A program made the translations under genes and the position numbers. 64,000 nt of DNA from Acholoe squamosa. Taxonomy: Eukaryota > Annelida > Polychaeta > Phyllodocida > Polynoidae. How positions within the stretch are numbered: the stretch's first letter is position 1; every line of letters begins with the position of its first letter. This document shows positions 13,464 to 26,904 of this stretch, piece by piece. The stretch covers positions 24,857,830 through 24,921,829 of the forward strand of contig OX439040.1 in the NCBI GenBank assembly GCA_949317995.1. Direction: 5' to 3'. The notes beneath the pieces were generated by a model. It saw only the letters and a list, made by a program, of their open reading frames with translations, did no database searches and was not told the DNA's origin.

Positions 13464-16400
13464 TATGTGTCTATGCAAACTTGCCTTGCTCCCCCTTTCA
13501 CAGAACACAGTTACATCATTGGGTAATTCACATCAGGAGTATTTGTTTGGCAATATAATTTTCAATTTTTTATTTACATGCCAGGTTATAAATGAAATCA
13601 GGAAAAATAGGTTAGTCAGATTTGTAAAGCCAGAACTCAGTTCAGAGTGCCATCTTTGATTACTTTGCGAATTGTTTGAAAAGGCCCATCCAATTCCATC
13701 ATGTCTCCACTTCAAATCAAATTACCATCTAACTTTTTGCAAGGAACCTCACTCTGTTCTGCAGTTGAAGTAAGATTATTGTGACACCAGACAAGATAGA
13801 TAAAACAAGAGACGTCTAATAATCACAATTACACTTGGGTATTTCTTTTAGGCAGGATGTAATCGAAATGTCATGGCGTGTCAGCGCTTGTTTCTGTTAA
13901 CTGAGAAAGGTTCAATTAGTTTGTGTAATTTCCCTAACAGTGATGTAAGAGGCACTTGGTATAGATGGACTTGAATCGAAATTAGGGTTGAAACCGTTTT
14001 GGATGCTTTAGGGGGCTATTGCGTTAGGTGTTAAGTCTAAATGAAAAGCATGGCGGCAGGGGGTACTTAATATATAATTATCAGTATCATGTCATTTTTT
14101 TCCATTGCTGTTAGAATTGTGCTCGATACCCTGGTGCTGACATGATCCATCAATGCAGCAAGGTCGGGTAGTTTGCTTGTGCTGGATTGTTCTTTTCAAC
14201 ATAATAGAAAATAATCAGCATGATGCAATACTGTAGGCACCTACTGTGGGTGATGTATTATGACAGCAAGGATATTGTTACATTCTAAGGACGGTACTTC
14301 AAAAGTGACTCCTATAGATGTAGTAATTGGGTGGTCTAGCTACCAGCTAACCCACATTAGTGGTCACTATCTTTGGACTGAGTTTAAAGGACTCTCATAT
14401 ACTATGCTGCGACTAGATTGTGTAAACGTTTGCCAACAAAATTTGAAAATCATAGAAATGCCTCTCCATGCCCACTATGCAACTATAGATTTGACACAAT
14501 CAGTAACACATTTAGAAATTACTTACAAAAGCCGTGGTACTGTATCCATATCGACGAGTTGGTTCACCAAGCAGTGTTTTTTTCTGTTTGAGGAATGTGA
14601 GATAATATTTAGCTTGTACATCATTCTGCTGCTCCATACTATAGGGGCGCTTCATAAATTCTTCCACGGATATGTTGCTTATAAACAGAATAGACAGAGT
14701 GAGTGTAACGCTTACTGACATTGATGTATTGCGTTAGTCATTTTCATCTAGACTTATCATATCATGACACATTTTCTATACATACATAGAATATGCGATA
14801 TAAAAGAGACAGGGAAAGGCAGTGACTATCTTCACCTTACATAATCAACCACTACCCAGATGCACATTTATGTAACATAATACACAGATCATATTATTAC
14901 TAAGTGAGTCACGTGATGTTAGTGGCACCCTCTCATTGGCTGATGGGAATATTGTTGAGGATCTGGCTAGGTTTACTCTTACAATGTCTCCCCCTGCTGT
15001 GACTCGTGCTGACATGACAGAGTGGTGTCTGCCACACCATCACCACCTTGCACATGTGGAACTCTTCTGTGACCCTTTTATATGAGGCATTATTCTGCTT
15101 TCCTGTGTGACTTAGGCCTTTCACCCACTAATGGATATACAACACTCATGAGTAATTGCAGCCCTGGCTGCACCAATCATGACTTGTGTCTAGATGATGA
15201 GGGGAGTAACATATATCTAAAAGTCTAACATGATCGAGGTACCAGTACATCCCGATGGCAAACATCATGAGGCATGAGGAAACATGGTATTCTTAAAGCT
15301 ATATGGGTATTTTGTGTACTATTGGGCAGGATATCCTTACCTATAGCCCCCCCCCCCATGTTCTCAGGGAGAACAGCAAATTTATAGAACAGTCCCTAGG
15401 GAGGCGCATAGCTTACACATTTAAGAGAGGGAAAGGGAGGTTTTCTATATAATAATCTGATAGATATAGTGCACAGCACTTTAGCACCACCTCTGCCATT
15501 GTATTAAAATTGCATTGCCAGCACGGCATTACTACACAGAGAGAAGAACAGTGATCGCTTTGACACATACTGCACAGGTCACAATTTGTCTCCCACATGA
15601 CATGTGTGAAGGCATGTCAAATGAGGTTGACCCTCTCATATTTGGTTCGTCAACTCCATTTGACATGCGTAATGAAGACACGTCACATATTTCTGATCCA
15701 TTCACCTGAGTGCTAGGTAATACTGTGAGACAATTATGTAAAGGTCAAGAGCAGTCAATAACTATGTACCAATGGTTCAATCAAGGGAGGCCTATAATAG
15801 AAGGCAGGGGATATCATAGTCCCACAGGCCTGCAACACTAAGGCACTTTTTCCTATCTACAGAACTCCTACTTGACTGAGGACCTCTATGCAGTCCATAA
15901 GACAAGGGCATGGAGGTGCATGGCAATGCCATATGTCTCCCTGTACTGTAGATACTGAGATTATAGATTGTGGGTTAGAATACAGTCCTTTGGTATTTTC
16001 ACTGACCCACACATAAGGTGTCTAACCACTCCAGTCGGAGTATTCAGGGTGGTGGGTGTCTATTTTGATATTCAATGACAAATGCAGATTTAACAATGAA
16101 ATAGAATTCACTACCATACATTGATAGTATTCACAGACCTTAGTGATCTATTCTTCATGAAAACAAAATGACACAGATACATCAAATGTCTCAAGTGTTG
16201 GTAGTACTTCTTGGTAGTGATTAGTCCTGGTACCAAAATGGTTGTTTGCTCCATCTAGTGGAATATCCTAGAACAATTATGTATGTCAAACCATCACATG
16301 TCAAGTGCCTTCGACATGGCCGTGACCCTAGTCAACTCACAGATGACATGGCATTTTAAGGCATGTCAAATCATATGAGGATTACTGTGTGCTACAGTTG

Positions 16401-17240
16401 TCATGGTGACATATGTGCACATGTCCCAATGACGTGTGCTCTCTGTGTCAAATCAAGTTGACATGGGTATACATGTCATTTTGTCAGGAAGACTTTTCTC
16501 AGTGTATGTCATACGTGTGTTACCCCTTTCAGTTGCCATTCTTCTTCAATTTATCTCCACCAAGCTAGACTGCAGGTCTACATCAATTAAAGTCTAGATC
16601 GTAGTACACTTACACATCATGTGGGCCCTAAAGGATCAACATTGCCGCTGATGACTTAACATCAGACAGACCACGGGTGATACTCCATCCTTTTAATAGG
16701 CCATCCAAACATCCATTAAGCTTTGCATGATTGGTATCATCAGTAGGTTTACATGTTTAATACTCGAAGGACAGCATGATGCTTTAGGTTCAATTTATGC
16801 GTTTAAAATGCTGTTACCTCACTGCACGGTGTGCATTAGTACATCAAGGTTACACTGAATGGGTCTGTCCAATCTGTCAGGTTAAGGCATGAATGTTGGG
16901 TTAATGAGAAGTGTTGTATCCATTCATCCAACACAATGGTGAAGGTTATTGTGATGAAAACACGAGGTTGCCCTATCAGGTCTACCCACTGTGTAAATCT
17001 AATCAAGCACTCAGCATGGATCAGACAGTAATGAGTTGCTCATAGCTTTGATTTCCTACAGGCCTCATCAACAGAAGGCCTGTACATACTGGTGGGTCAG
17101 GTAATTACGGCCTCTCAGTACCACCCTCATGTTTCATCCACAGACAACCCTAACTTAGAGAGAGAGTGCTCATTTTCTGATGAAAGCGTTGTTCTCTTGA
17201 TACATGTTTACAATAGATAAGTGGCTTAGGGCTTGGATTA
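13464..17240. other. Non-coding stretch with GACATG-rich segments
   Basis: No gene is recognised; open frames are below 155 codons with no motif. Two segments, 15594-15690 and 16264-16512, are unusually rich in CATGTC / GACATG words. A short C run lies near 15348-15357. Confidence 0.4.
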
Positions 17241-17425
17241 CACTGTTAAAAAAAACTGCTGAATCTAGCAGTGATCCTTATAAAACTGAACAGTGAACTA
17301 ATGTAGTTTCTTTTTACAAGAAGCACCAGTTGACAGTATGGTAGTACAAGGAAACTTTGTGGAAATAAAGATCGATCTTTGGCAACTTTGGGACAAGGGT
17401 TTTACTGTTATTTTAGTTTACAGTG
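17241..17425. mobile_element. CACTGT...ACAGTG MITE, copy 1 (185 bp)
   Basis: The ends are CACTGTTAAAAAAA and its inverted partner TTTACAGTG. The interior shares several blocks with the copy at 25840-26103, including AAAACTGAACAGTGAAC, a GGCAACTTTGGGACAAG block and a TTTCACCATTATTT-like right part. CACTG termini occur in CMC/Chapaev-type transposons, but assigning the superfamily from so short an end is inference. Confidence 0.8.
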
Positions 17426-18671
17426 TAAAGGGATAGTGATAGCGCTAAGTTTAGGTTTAAATTGAGGGAAATAGTGAGTCGAAAGTATTTTGTTAAAACA
17501 GATTGCAGGGGGAGGGTGGCACTGGGAAGGGAGAATCTGATGAAAGTCTTGATACTATTGACTAGCTCATCTTTTTGATTTTCCCTAAATACTTTCATTT
17601 TCATAATATAATCATTGAACGCAACTTGTTTTCGAGAATCTAAACAACAAGTAACCTTTAATGTCCGCCATTGTCTTGTATTGTGAATCAACACCTGTGT
17701 TTGCCGAAACCAGGACGCCCTTTCTTAGTATTCCCTCTCTCTGTTATTTTACACTTCCTCCACATTAAGGCTTCACTGTGAGGTTTCAGGAAGAAGGATG
17801 ATAAGAAGTTAACATTCGCTGACAACCACTCTCCTGCCATGAAGTAGGTCATGGTAGGAGGTGTCAGCACACACTTCCACTACTCAATAACACCGTGACA
17901 AATGGAGTCCTCTGCCTCTCACCACATCCTTAACCTTTCTACCCCACCCCACCCAAGTCTCACTGTGCGCGCACCATAGGGCAAAGGGCCAGAAGAGATA
18001 TCAGCCAGTTCACTCAAAGTAGGTCTAATAGACTGTACGTGTCCAAATAATTTTATTTCGACTTCCAGAGAAAGCCTGAAGAGGCACACTCAATTTTCAG
18101 AGTTTGAGCATAGTTTCATGTCTGTAGGACTTTCTGGGATTCAGGGATTTTAGTTAGTAGTAAGCTATGTAGACTAAAGAGCATTATAACATGGCTGGGC
18201 CAAGTCATAGTGTACTATCTTTAATGCTGTGTTTCTTATTGGCTGTTCGGCCATACATTATCTAGATGGATAATGCAATCCTGGCAAAGGAGATAAACTT
18301 CGTCTCACCTTTAGACTTCACAATTGATAATCATGTGCTGTCAGGTGGCTGATGGGTGATTTTTTCTGTGTTATAACGGGAATAATGTACTTGGTCATGG
18401 CTGTGCATTATTCCCTAATATTCACATTATTTCCATCGCAATGGGCCTTTCCTTAAATGTGAACGTGCTTTGCTGTGCATCTGTTGTTCAGAACCATCTT
18501 TCATATCACTATGCCCCCAAGGACACTTCTACTATGCCCTGCCTCCATCAGAAATTCAATTTGGTCACCTATCACCTCTGCCAACAGGGTCATGGTGTAT
18601 CCATGGCATGTGTCTAAGGTGATCAGTTTACAACAGACTGTGAGGGAGATACAGGGAGCGACATACCCAAG
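17426..18671. other. Non-coding stretch, no feature recognised
   Basis: Nothing recognisable. Short frames of 60-100 codons have no domain signatures. Confidence 0.35.
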
Positions 18672-18680
18672 GAGACAGAG

Positions 18681-18746
<66 letters not shown>

Positions 18747-18866
18747 CAGAGACAGACAGACAGACAGACAATGACAGCGACAGAGAGAGACAGAGAGACA
18801 GAGACAGAGACAGAAAGAGGACGGGAAGAGAGAGGAGGGAAAGAGAGAGGGAAAGAATGGAAATGG
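18672..18866. repeat. (GA)n / (GACA)n compound microsatellite
   Basis: Pure GA dinucleotides pass into GACAGA and GACA tetranucleotides and then into a degenerate purine-rich tail. The long open frames on both strands here encode only Arg-Glu or Ser-Leu dipeptides and are repeat artefacts. Confidence 0.96.
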
Positions 18867-19711
18867 AGGCAGACAGATAGAGAAAGGGAGAACATCCTTA
18901 CCTACATAAAACCAGATCAGTGTAGCCCTGAATAATAGATCAGGCTCCATATGAAGCCTCAAAGCGGAGTATTCTATCTTTGTAGTGAGTTTGATTTGGA
19001 AGCCTGACAGCAGAGCAGACCATTCAGTGCTGCCACCAGCAGGCTGTGACCAGAACTAATCCTTCAAGTGGTTTCCCTTTCACTCAAAGAGGAGAGACCA
19101 GCTGACACCTAAGTCCAATGATGTGCACATAACAAAACACATCTAACCAGAATGCACCCTATGTCTATGGAAAGGGTTATATAATTCTGTGAAATACATA
19201 TAACACATAGCTATATCAGCTTTTATACCAGCTTTAATATCTGGCTTTCCTCATTTGTTGCAATAATGCATTACCAGTATCGTATCATACTTACCCCTCG
19301 GCAGTGTATGAATGTAACCCTACTAAATGGAAAGTTGGCTTTGCATCATGATGACCAAAGGGTATTGTGCATTATGTACCATGTGGTTCTTAACGGGTTA
19401 AGAGGGTTTTGTGACGCTAGTCCATTAGCTCCCTGACCCCCCCCCCCTCCCCTGTGCTCCGTAAATCTGCAGTTAGCATCATTTGTAACATTTCGGCTCG
19501 GCACTCATGATACACATGCATGTTGGCTTATATCTCAGGGTGGATGCATATCCCAAGCTTTGTTACCATCTTACTTCTCAGGGTCAATTGACATTCAAAT
19601 AGACAAAAAGAAACTTTCAATGTTTTTCCAGTCTGTAGATGAGAGCCTTTTGCTAGCTAGCCATGCATGTACATGAGACATCCTGTGGCACAAAGGAAAT
19701 ACTGTTTATTC

Positions 19712-20203
19712 AAAGAAAAAGGCCACCCTATTTTCATGATGGAATCTTTTGGTAGTCTTTATAATGAATAAAAAAGATTCTGTCATAGTATGCCCTTCAT
19801 CTGCTATGATAAGGGCAGAGAGCAGGCTTCTCTGATGCAGCCTATGACATCACGGTTGATTAAATGCATCATGTTTTGCATTGTTTATGCATGGGGGCCA
19901 TTGCAAAACATATCATTAATTGCAGTTTTATGGTGTGTTGCCTCATTCTATCAAGTAGGATAGCTCAAATGTGTTATTTAGTCCCAATAATCAAAAGACA
20001 TCTGCAAGCAGTGTTGAAAGACAAATATCACAAAAAAAAACATTTATTTGTAAATAGACAGTACTTTGCACTCAGCAACAGGGTGCATTTGATCAACCGT
20101 GACGTCATAGGCTGCATGATAGCACATGAAGTGCAGTCTATGACAGAATCTTTTTATTCATTATAAAGAGGCCATCATGAAAATAGGGTGGTCTTTTCTT
20201 TTA
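19712..20203. mobile_element. TIR element with paired TGACGTCA-like blocks, copy 1
   Basis: A long, imperfect inverted repeat runs from the AAAGAAAAAGGCCACCCTAT left end to its complement near 20203. Paired blocks lie inside: GATTCTGTCATAG with CTATGACAGAATC, and CCTATGACATCACGGTTGAT with its complement holding TGACGTCAT at 20100. No transposase frame is present. The element at 46988-47532 has the same design. Confidence 0.8.
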
Positions 20204-20473
20204 AAGTTTGTATCCCAGCTGAAGGTTTATCATTTTTCATTCATAACTTATTTACAAGGAGTATCACTATCTAAAAGTATTCCCCAATTTCCAAAACTTT
20301 TGTCATTGTTTGACAGCTTGAAATAGGCATATTTAGAGTTAGAATAGCACTTAGTCAGTGTTTTGGTTTGCCATAAATTAGTGGTCACCTCTATAGTATA
20401 GGTTCCTATACGGCTCAATAGTGGCACCTTGTGGCTAAGGGATGCACTGCTTACCGTGACATGAATTGGGCTA

Positions 20474-20725
20474 TAATCCCAGGTAGCAAAGGTGGTGTGG
20501 CCCTACTGTGGCCCACACTTTATTTAGTGTGGCTTCCGATGTGGGCCGCAATGGGCTAACCGTTGGGCTGCTGACAGTTTCTGTCCTCAGTGAGGTGTGT
20601 GGGCCACACTGGGCTAACCAATATGGGCACAGATCAGTTTCAGAGTGGGTTTGGGTTAAACATGGGTTTTTGGTGTGGCTGAAAGTGGGCTGACCACTTT
20701 GATCAGGTCACGCCATCTGGGATAG
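20474..20725. mobile_element. GGGCC-rich repeat with CCCAGGTAGC end, copy 1
   Basis: The ends TAATCCCAGGTAGC and GCCATCTGGGATA are imperfect inverted repeats. The interior repeats GTGGGCC / GGGCTAACC words. An inverted, diverged copy lies at 21296-21597. A GCTACCTGGG end also closes the 21-bp tandem repeat at 42283, so these belong to one loose family. Confidence 0.65.
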
Positions 20726-21295
20726 ATATTATAGAAAATCTATTTTTTTCTAAAATTTTGAACCTTGAAAATGCTCTGCTAGCCTCCAGGTGCTATCCCC
20801 GCCCCTTGACCTCCATAGTTGGAAGGAGACTAAAAATACTGTATTACGCTCCCCATCATCATAATACAGTAGAACCATCAATTCGAACTTAGTTGGCCAA
20901 GGCATGTCAACCAGGCCTAGACCAGTAACATGCTAGCATTCAAGCTCATAGTGCCTCCCAATGGGTAGCATACTTCAATATAAAATGATTACCACATGAA
21001 TGGTGTAGTCACATTAAAAGCTGCTGACATCACCTAACTTTGCACATTTCAAATGTATTTTGCAAGTAGATCCAAACTCTAAGAAAAATTGTGTACTGTT
21101 ATGATTTATATGATTCATTAGCCTATTTCTGTTATATCATACTAAAGAAAATCAATACTGACATGGGGGGGGAACTGTACATCAGACATAGTGGGGTCAC
21201 CTAGTGTCAAAGTTCAGAACTCCCAGCTCAGTATGCCTTGTGCAAACCCATCCTCAGCCCTGTCTGGGGAATTATCTTTGGAACTGATCTATGCC

Positions 21296-21597
21296 TGATT
21301 CGGGGTGCCCACTTTGAAACCAAGCTGTGCCCAAAGTGTTTGCCCATTTTGAAGCTGCTCTGTGCCCAAATCATTAAGCCTTATGTGGCCCACACAACTT
21401 GCTGAGGACAAAAACTGTTGGGAGCCCAACAGTCTTAGTTCAGTTTGCCCTATTAGGGCAAGCCAATGTGGCCCTGACTGGAAACCCACCATTTGCCCAA
21501 CCTAAAATCATGAATAGTATTCTGCCCACTTTGAACCAGCCTATCTAAGCTAAAACTGATTTGGCCCTAAGCAGGGTTGCTACATGGGATAGCAGGG
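21296..21597. mobile_element. Inverted diverged copy of the 20474-20725 repeat
   Basis: Read on the minus strand, this segment aligns with 20540-20690 through blocks such as GTTGGGCT, CAGTTTTTGTCCTCAG, GTGTGGGCCACA and TGGGCACAG. The end TGCTACATGGGATA corresponds to the terminus of the other copy. The two copies form a loose inverted pair ~0.6 kb apart. Confidence 0.65.
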
Positions 21598-21813
21598 AGT
21601 AAGCTGGTGGAGCCCTCTTATGCTACATTATATCAGTACAAGCAATGTGACCTTGGATTTCCTGCCCTAGCTCATGAGTGGTTTGTACCCATCGACTAAA
21701 TTAACCCATACATAGGGGTTGACGAGAGATGCCTTCACAAACTGTGCTGTTCATCTGTACAGTATCCATCAGCCCAGAAAACATGTAGCTCATCTTCCGT
21801 TGACGGAAGGAGG

Positions 21814-22140
21814 TGATCACCTCATGTGATCATCTGATCACCCCAAGTGATCACCTTTGTGATCATCCCATATGATCACCTGATTACCCAAGTGATCACC
21901 CCCAAGTGATCACCCCGTGTGATCATTCCATATGATCACCTGATTCCATGTGATCATTCCATGTGATCACCTTATTGATCACCCTATTTGATTAGCTGAC
22001 CATTCCAAGTGATCACCTTATGTGATCACCCCATGAGATCACCTTATGTGATCACCCAAGAGATAATCTTATGTGATCATCCCATATGATCACACCATAT
22101 GATCACCTGATTATTCCAAGTGATCACTCCATGTGATCAT
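21814..22140. repeat. TGATCAC-rich minisatellite
   Basis: About 22 GATCA palindromes occur in roughly 330 nt, spaced about 10-25 nt apart and joined by CC, CCAAG, CCATG or TTATG connectors. The units are irregular, with variants in GATTACC and GATAATC. No reading frame or TIR is associated. Confidence 0.9.
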
Positions 22141-22619
22141 CTGATTACCCCAAGTGAACACACCGAGCCTCACTGTTTGAAATTCCCACACTGTGGGTGC
22201 TGTTATCTGCTTGGCTTAGAATGTAGGTTGAATTTTATAGTCAACCTGACCCCTACCCAAGTTACCAGCTTTCACTCCCTCCTCCCTCCCTCCCCCACTA
22301 ACCCACTGGAGAATGGAAGGGTGTTTCTCCATGCCCACCTCGGGAATAGCATGCTAGTACTATTCTATAGTAGACTATGTTCTTACCATGGAATGATAAG
22401 CCATACCAAAGGCTTGAAAATTGACAATTTATAGTGTAATATACCCTCGTATAAGCTGCAGCAAGACTTCTTAGAGCTTAATTTTTATTTGGGTTCTGGT
22501 ACTAGCGGAGGCTTATAGGAGAGAATTTTTGGTACATGTAAAATAAAAACCGTATCTTGGTCACATATCCTCTCCAAATCTCCTTTAAGTTACGTTTCTT
22601 TTGATATACAACATATGTT

Positions 22620-22624
<5 letters not shown>

Positions 22625-22679
<55 letters not shown>

Positions 22680-22682
22680 TAT

Positions 22683-22765
<83 letters not shown>

Positions 22766-22770
22766 TATTC
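22625..22770. repeat. (TA)n-(CA)n-(TA)n microsatellite
   Basis: Two long TA tracts flank a CA tract near 22682-22702 and end in a short CA run. The Tyr-Ile open frames in several reading phases are artefacts of the dinucleotide. Confidence 0.97.
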
Positions 22771-25700
22771 GTCAGGAGGAAGACTCCTTCCACCACCCAA
22801 GAAAGCAACAACAAAAACGACCTACCGACCCTAGCATTGCAGCTCATGTAACTGGAAACACAACTTTTTGTTGCCCTATCAGAACATTCATATGAAATTG
22901 CTAACCACCAATCTGATAATTTAGTGAGACACAGAGCAAAATGTTGGACATTGACTGCATATGGGGGAAACTCTTCCCCCGGGTCTTGTAGACATGTGAA
23001 CTTCGATTCCACACATGTATACATGTAGCAGATAGGCCCAGATAAGCCCTAATTGTAAGCCCTGTTTGTCCAATATTGTAATCAGTGTGTAGAAGGGGGC
23101 ACATGCCCCCCTCCCCTTTGTCTGACTCACAATTAGCACCATAGGCTGATGTAATTATTCACTGATAAACACAGACAGCAGTCCCCAGACAACTGGGTGC
23201 CACCAGGCAAGTTATAACCCTTTAAGAGTGGCAGATGCATATAAAGAGATCATGTATATATTCATGATCTTCATGATTACTCGGGGGATTTTTGGGTATT
23301 ATGCCGAACCTACAAAAGTGCATTCACCCATTATGGCGACGTTTGCAGCACAGATAATTTACTCATCAAGACTCACAGGTCCTCAAGCACCCCGTCTAGC
23401 TATCAATAGGAACGAAAGGGTTAGTTCACCCAACCCATTATGCCGTGCCTGATAGCCAGTATTATTTGCTTGAGCATCCATTGCTGTTTGTACTGTAGAT
23501 AGAAATTAAATACTATATTAGGATATATCACACCATAATGCATGTACATATGATGGGTTATTTACCCTTATCTTTTATGTAAACCTATATCAATATTAAA
23601 CAATATGAGTCAACTGCAAATAGTATTGAAGGCTTCTCTATGATCGTTCCTGTAGTTCCCGGAAGAAAAGAAGTTTCGTAGATGTGGATTAAAAAGGGGG
23701 GAGGGTGGACGACCAAAGAAAAGAGACGGTCTGCAGCAGGGAGAAAGGGCTGGGGCGAGAGAGAATACTAAGTAAGGGATATGGAAGGGGGAAGGGAGAC
23801 AAGAACAACAGTTACTGAGTGAGTGAGACGGCAGGTAAAGTCACTGTAGAATGGATCCATTTTGTTGAGAGTAGGGCAATAGCCAGGGGATGAATATCGT
23901 ATCTTGTAGGGAAAAAGTGACATATTCAGGGGGTACACTTGATGCTAAGCACCCCATGATAAGATCGTAGTGGGCGTATGGCGGCCAATATTCATAAGGA
24001 GGGCCAATACAGTATTGTTTGCCTAATAGATGAGGATTGGCCTGGGGGAGGGGGCTTCCCTCTCATTCCTCCCAGCAAACACACGCTGGTCCCCTGATGA
24101 ACATATTCCTTAGGTACTATCTCAATTCTGGACACACCCCCTGCAGTCACATCCACATAAATACTTTCACACTTATACTGTCTTCCAATTTTAAGATAAG
24201 GACAAACTGATCAAACTGGAATATAACTGTGGCTTACCCTGCATCACATATGCTGTCAGCCTAGCGCACCAGTTTTACAGTGGATTGCTTATTATGCGGA
24301 TCTACACTGGTAGTTGATGTTTGTACAATCCTATTGACCTGATTTGGATTGTAGTGTATGTACTACACTGGTATGTACTGCCCATTTACAATTCGGGCCG
24401 AGAGTGTAGCCCACAACGTTGTACGACTCTACATGGGATCAATGGTAATTACGGAAATGATAAGCCTCTTAGGGTTCTTTGGCCATTCAATTGTTGCAAA
24501 TGAAACATGATATTCTTTGGTTTGTAATTCGCAGTGGTCGGTTTCCATAGAGTATGAAATAAGTTGGTTATGGGTAGGAATTGAGGTTGGAATTTGGAGA
24601 TTAAATTCATAAATGGCCAGCATTCATCTAGGAACACTGCCCATGGCACTAGTAGAGGTGTAAGGCTTTAAAAGATCCTTTGCATCTCAATTTCAATCTT
24701 TAAACTCTTTTATATATATCCCATACCCATAGCTATCTTCACATTATTGAACTAGATATGTCTTTCATCCCTTGAACTCTCAGGTATTTAAATATTATAT
24801 TGAAGTATACATGATATCAATTTGATGGATTTATTCAATATAAGGAATTACTGTTTTCATGATATCAGCATGTTGTCATATAAAATTTAAGCTCAAATTG
24901 TGAGCTCTAGAATTTTATACAAGTCCTTCGTTCACTGAAATGTCTCTTTTGTTTATTTTTCCCATTTCTTGCCATCTGGTTGTTCCGATCCTACTTTCAT
25001 GTCGATGGTTTCACGGCTTGCTATGCAAAATATTTGCCTGGCTTCTTTGTCAATCGTCCATACACCAACTAAAATAACAATCATCGAGGATCATTTGATG
25101 TTTTATTACAAATGGGGCCAAAACCCAGCATAAAGAGACATTTTAGGCTGTAACTCAACACAATGGTATCAGTTGCGTACAAAGAACAGCCACCAAAATG
25201 AAAGGGAAGTTCATTTTTGATTCTGCACAGAGTGCAAAACTGATACCCAATAACTGTTGTTTTGCAGTTTTCTGATTGAATAAGAGATGATCAAAACGAC
25301 AAGGCAGAAGATTGGCTGTGTGACCAGTGTTTTAGACTCCCCTGGAATGTCCCATGGGAATAGCATTGGCATTTTGTAGTCGTAGTGCTGTGTGCGATCG
25401 TAGTGCCTTAAGAAATGGCCTCCTGAGAGACTGCATCCCTCAATCCTCTCTGTCAGATGAGGGAACTTCCACAACTGGTGTCTGATAACTAAGATATGAG
25501 GGGCTATAATAAGTATTAGTGAATATATCGGTGTATACAGATGTACATTATCTTCTATATATCTTTCTATTTATTATTGTTTGTATATAACATCCATTGT
25601 CTTATTTTCATATCATCTACTGTATATTCACACTCCATCCTCCTATGTGCGAACAGACTACTTGTCGACAACAATGGGTTTTTCATATTATTGTCAGATT

Positions 25701-25839
25701 TTATCACTTATTCTTGTAATTTGTGACTTGTCAATAAAGATATTTTCAAACCTAAAAGAAATTACAGATACTCAACTATTTAATGCTTGGTCTCCTGGTC
25801 AGCATCATGTATTATATTCCATTATGGAACTTTTAGAAG
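22771..25839. other. Non-coding stretch, mostly featureless
   Basis: No gene is recognised. A purine-rich segment lies near 23685-23835. The remaining sequence is AT-rich with short, motif-free open frames. Confidence 0.4.
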
Positions 25840-26103
25840 CACTGTAAAAAAAGGGTTGAATCTACCATGTCTCCCCGTAAAACTGAACAGTGAACCACCA
25901 TAATCATAATGCCGTGAAGTAGGCTATACGTTTCTACAATAAAGCCCCAGATGGCAGTACGGTGGCACAAAAAATCTCCATGAAATTTAATGACAGATCT
26001 CTGGCAACTGTGGGACAAGTGGTAGAGGAGGAAAGACAGCCACGTTCACTCAACTTTGGGACAAGGATTTCACCATTATTTCGACAACCTTTTTTTTACA
26101 GTG
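25840..26103. mobile_element. CACTGT...ACAGTG MITE, copy 2 (264 bp)
   Basis: The ends are CACTGTAAAAAAA and TTTTTTTTACAGTG. It shares internal blocks with the 185-bp copy at 17241, and has about 80 nt more, including a second CAACTTTGGGACAAGG block near 26060. It has no coding content. Confidence 0.82.
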
Positions 26104-26830
26104 AGATCTTGTAGATTGTGTGCTAATGCGAGTCTGGTCAGATATCTTGTTTACAGAACTAGTCATAATACTTTGATTGATTCATAAGACCTGTATTGTC
26201 TAGTTGTGCTGGCAGCGTGGACCCTGATGGAAGGATGCCGTATCACGTAGTAGTAATCGAGGCTGGGTCCTAGGATCGGTGCCTGCTACTTTCCCCAATT
26301 TCCCTATCCTACTCCCATATAGGTCGCCTGAGACATGATGCCCTTGTACTCTACTACTTACATTTGGCTATACTTGTTCTGTGTTTGGGAAGCTCTCGGC
26401 TGCTAAGATAAGCCTATTTGCTCAGGAAAATCTGGCATATATGTTTGCCTATGTTTTCTGAAAGTATATTATATCATATGAAAAATATATGCTATACAAA
26501 ACAAGTTAGTTCCGGTCATTTTCAACGGTGTTTCATGGAGGTCGCTCTTAAATAAATTTGCAGCTATAGGCATATAGAAAAATAGTTCTGGTTTTGCACT
26601 ATAGATGGTGCTACCAATACGGCTGTAGGTCTAATTCTCCAGACTAAAACTAGGTGGACGTACTGGGCTGTATCTATAGACTATTGGCAAGTCTCGGACC
26701 TCCACTCCCATACACCAAGCCTTCTAACACAAAATACATCCTCGAGTCACACGAGTCAAGATTCACTGACACCATATTAGAGCACCCATGGCATTAAGTT
26801 GAGTGACACCCGATTTGATCACTTTCATGG

Positions 26831-26904
<74 letters not shown>

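Noticed and set aside
14260-14718. 152-codon + frame
   Set aside because: No domain, no repeat explanation, AT-rich composition as in its surroundings and no convincing splice or promoter context; such a length can arise by chance in 64 kb.
18501-18962. Ser-Leu and Arg-Glu rich open frames
   Set aside because: They are translations of the GA/GACA microsatellite in several phases.
22585-23024. Tyr-Ile rich frames of 71-144 codons
   Set aside because: They are translations of the TA/CA microsatellite; the flanking parts show no domain.
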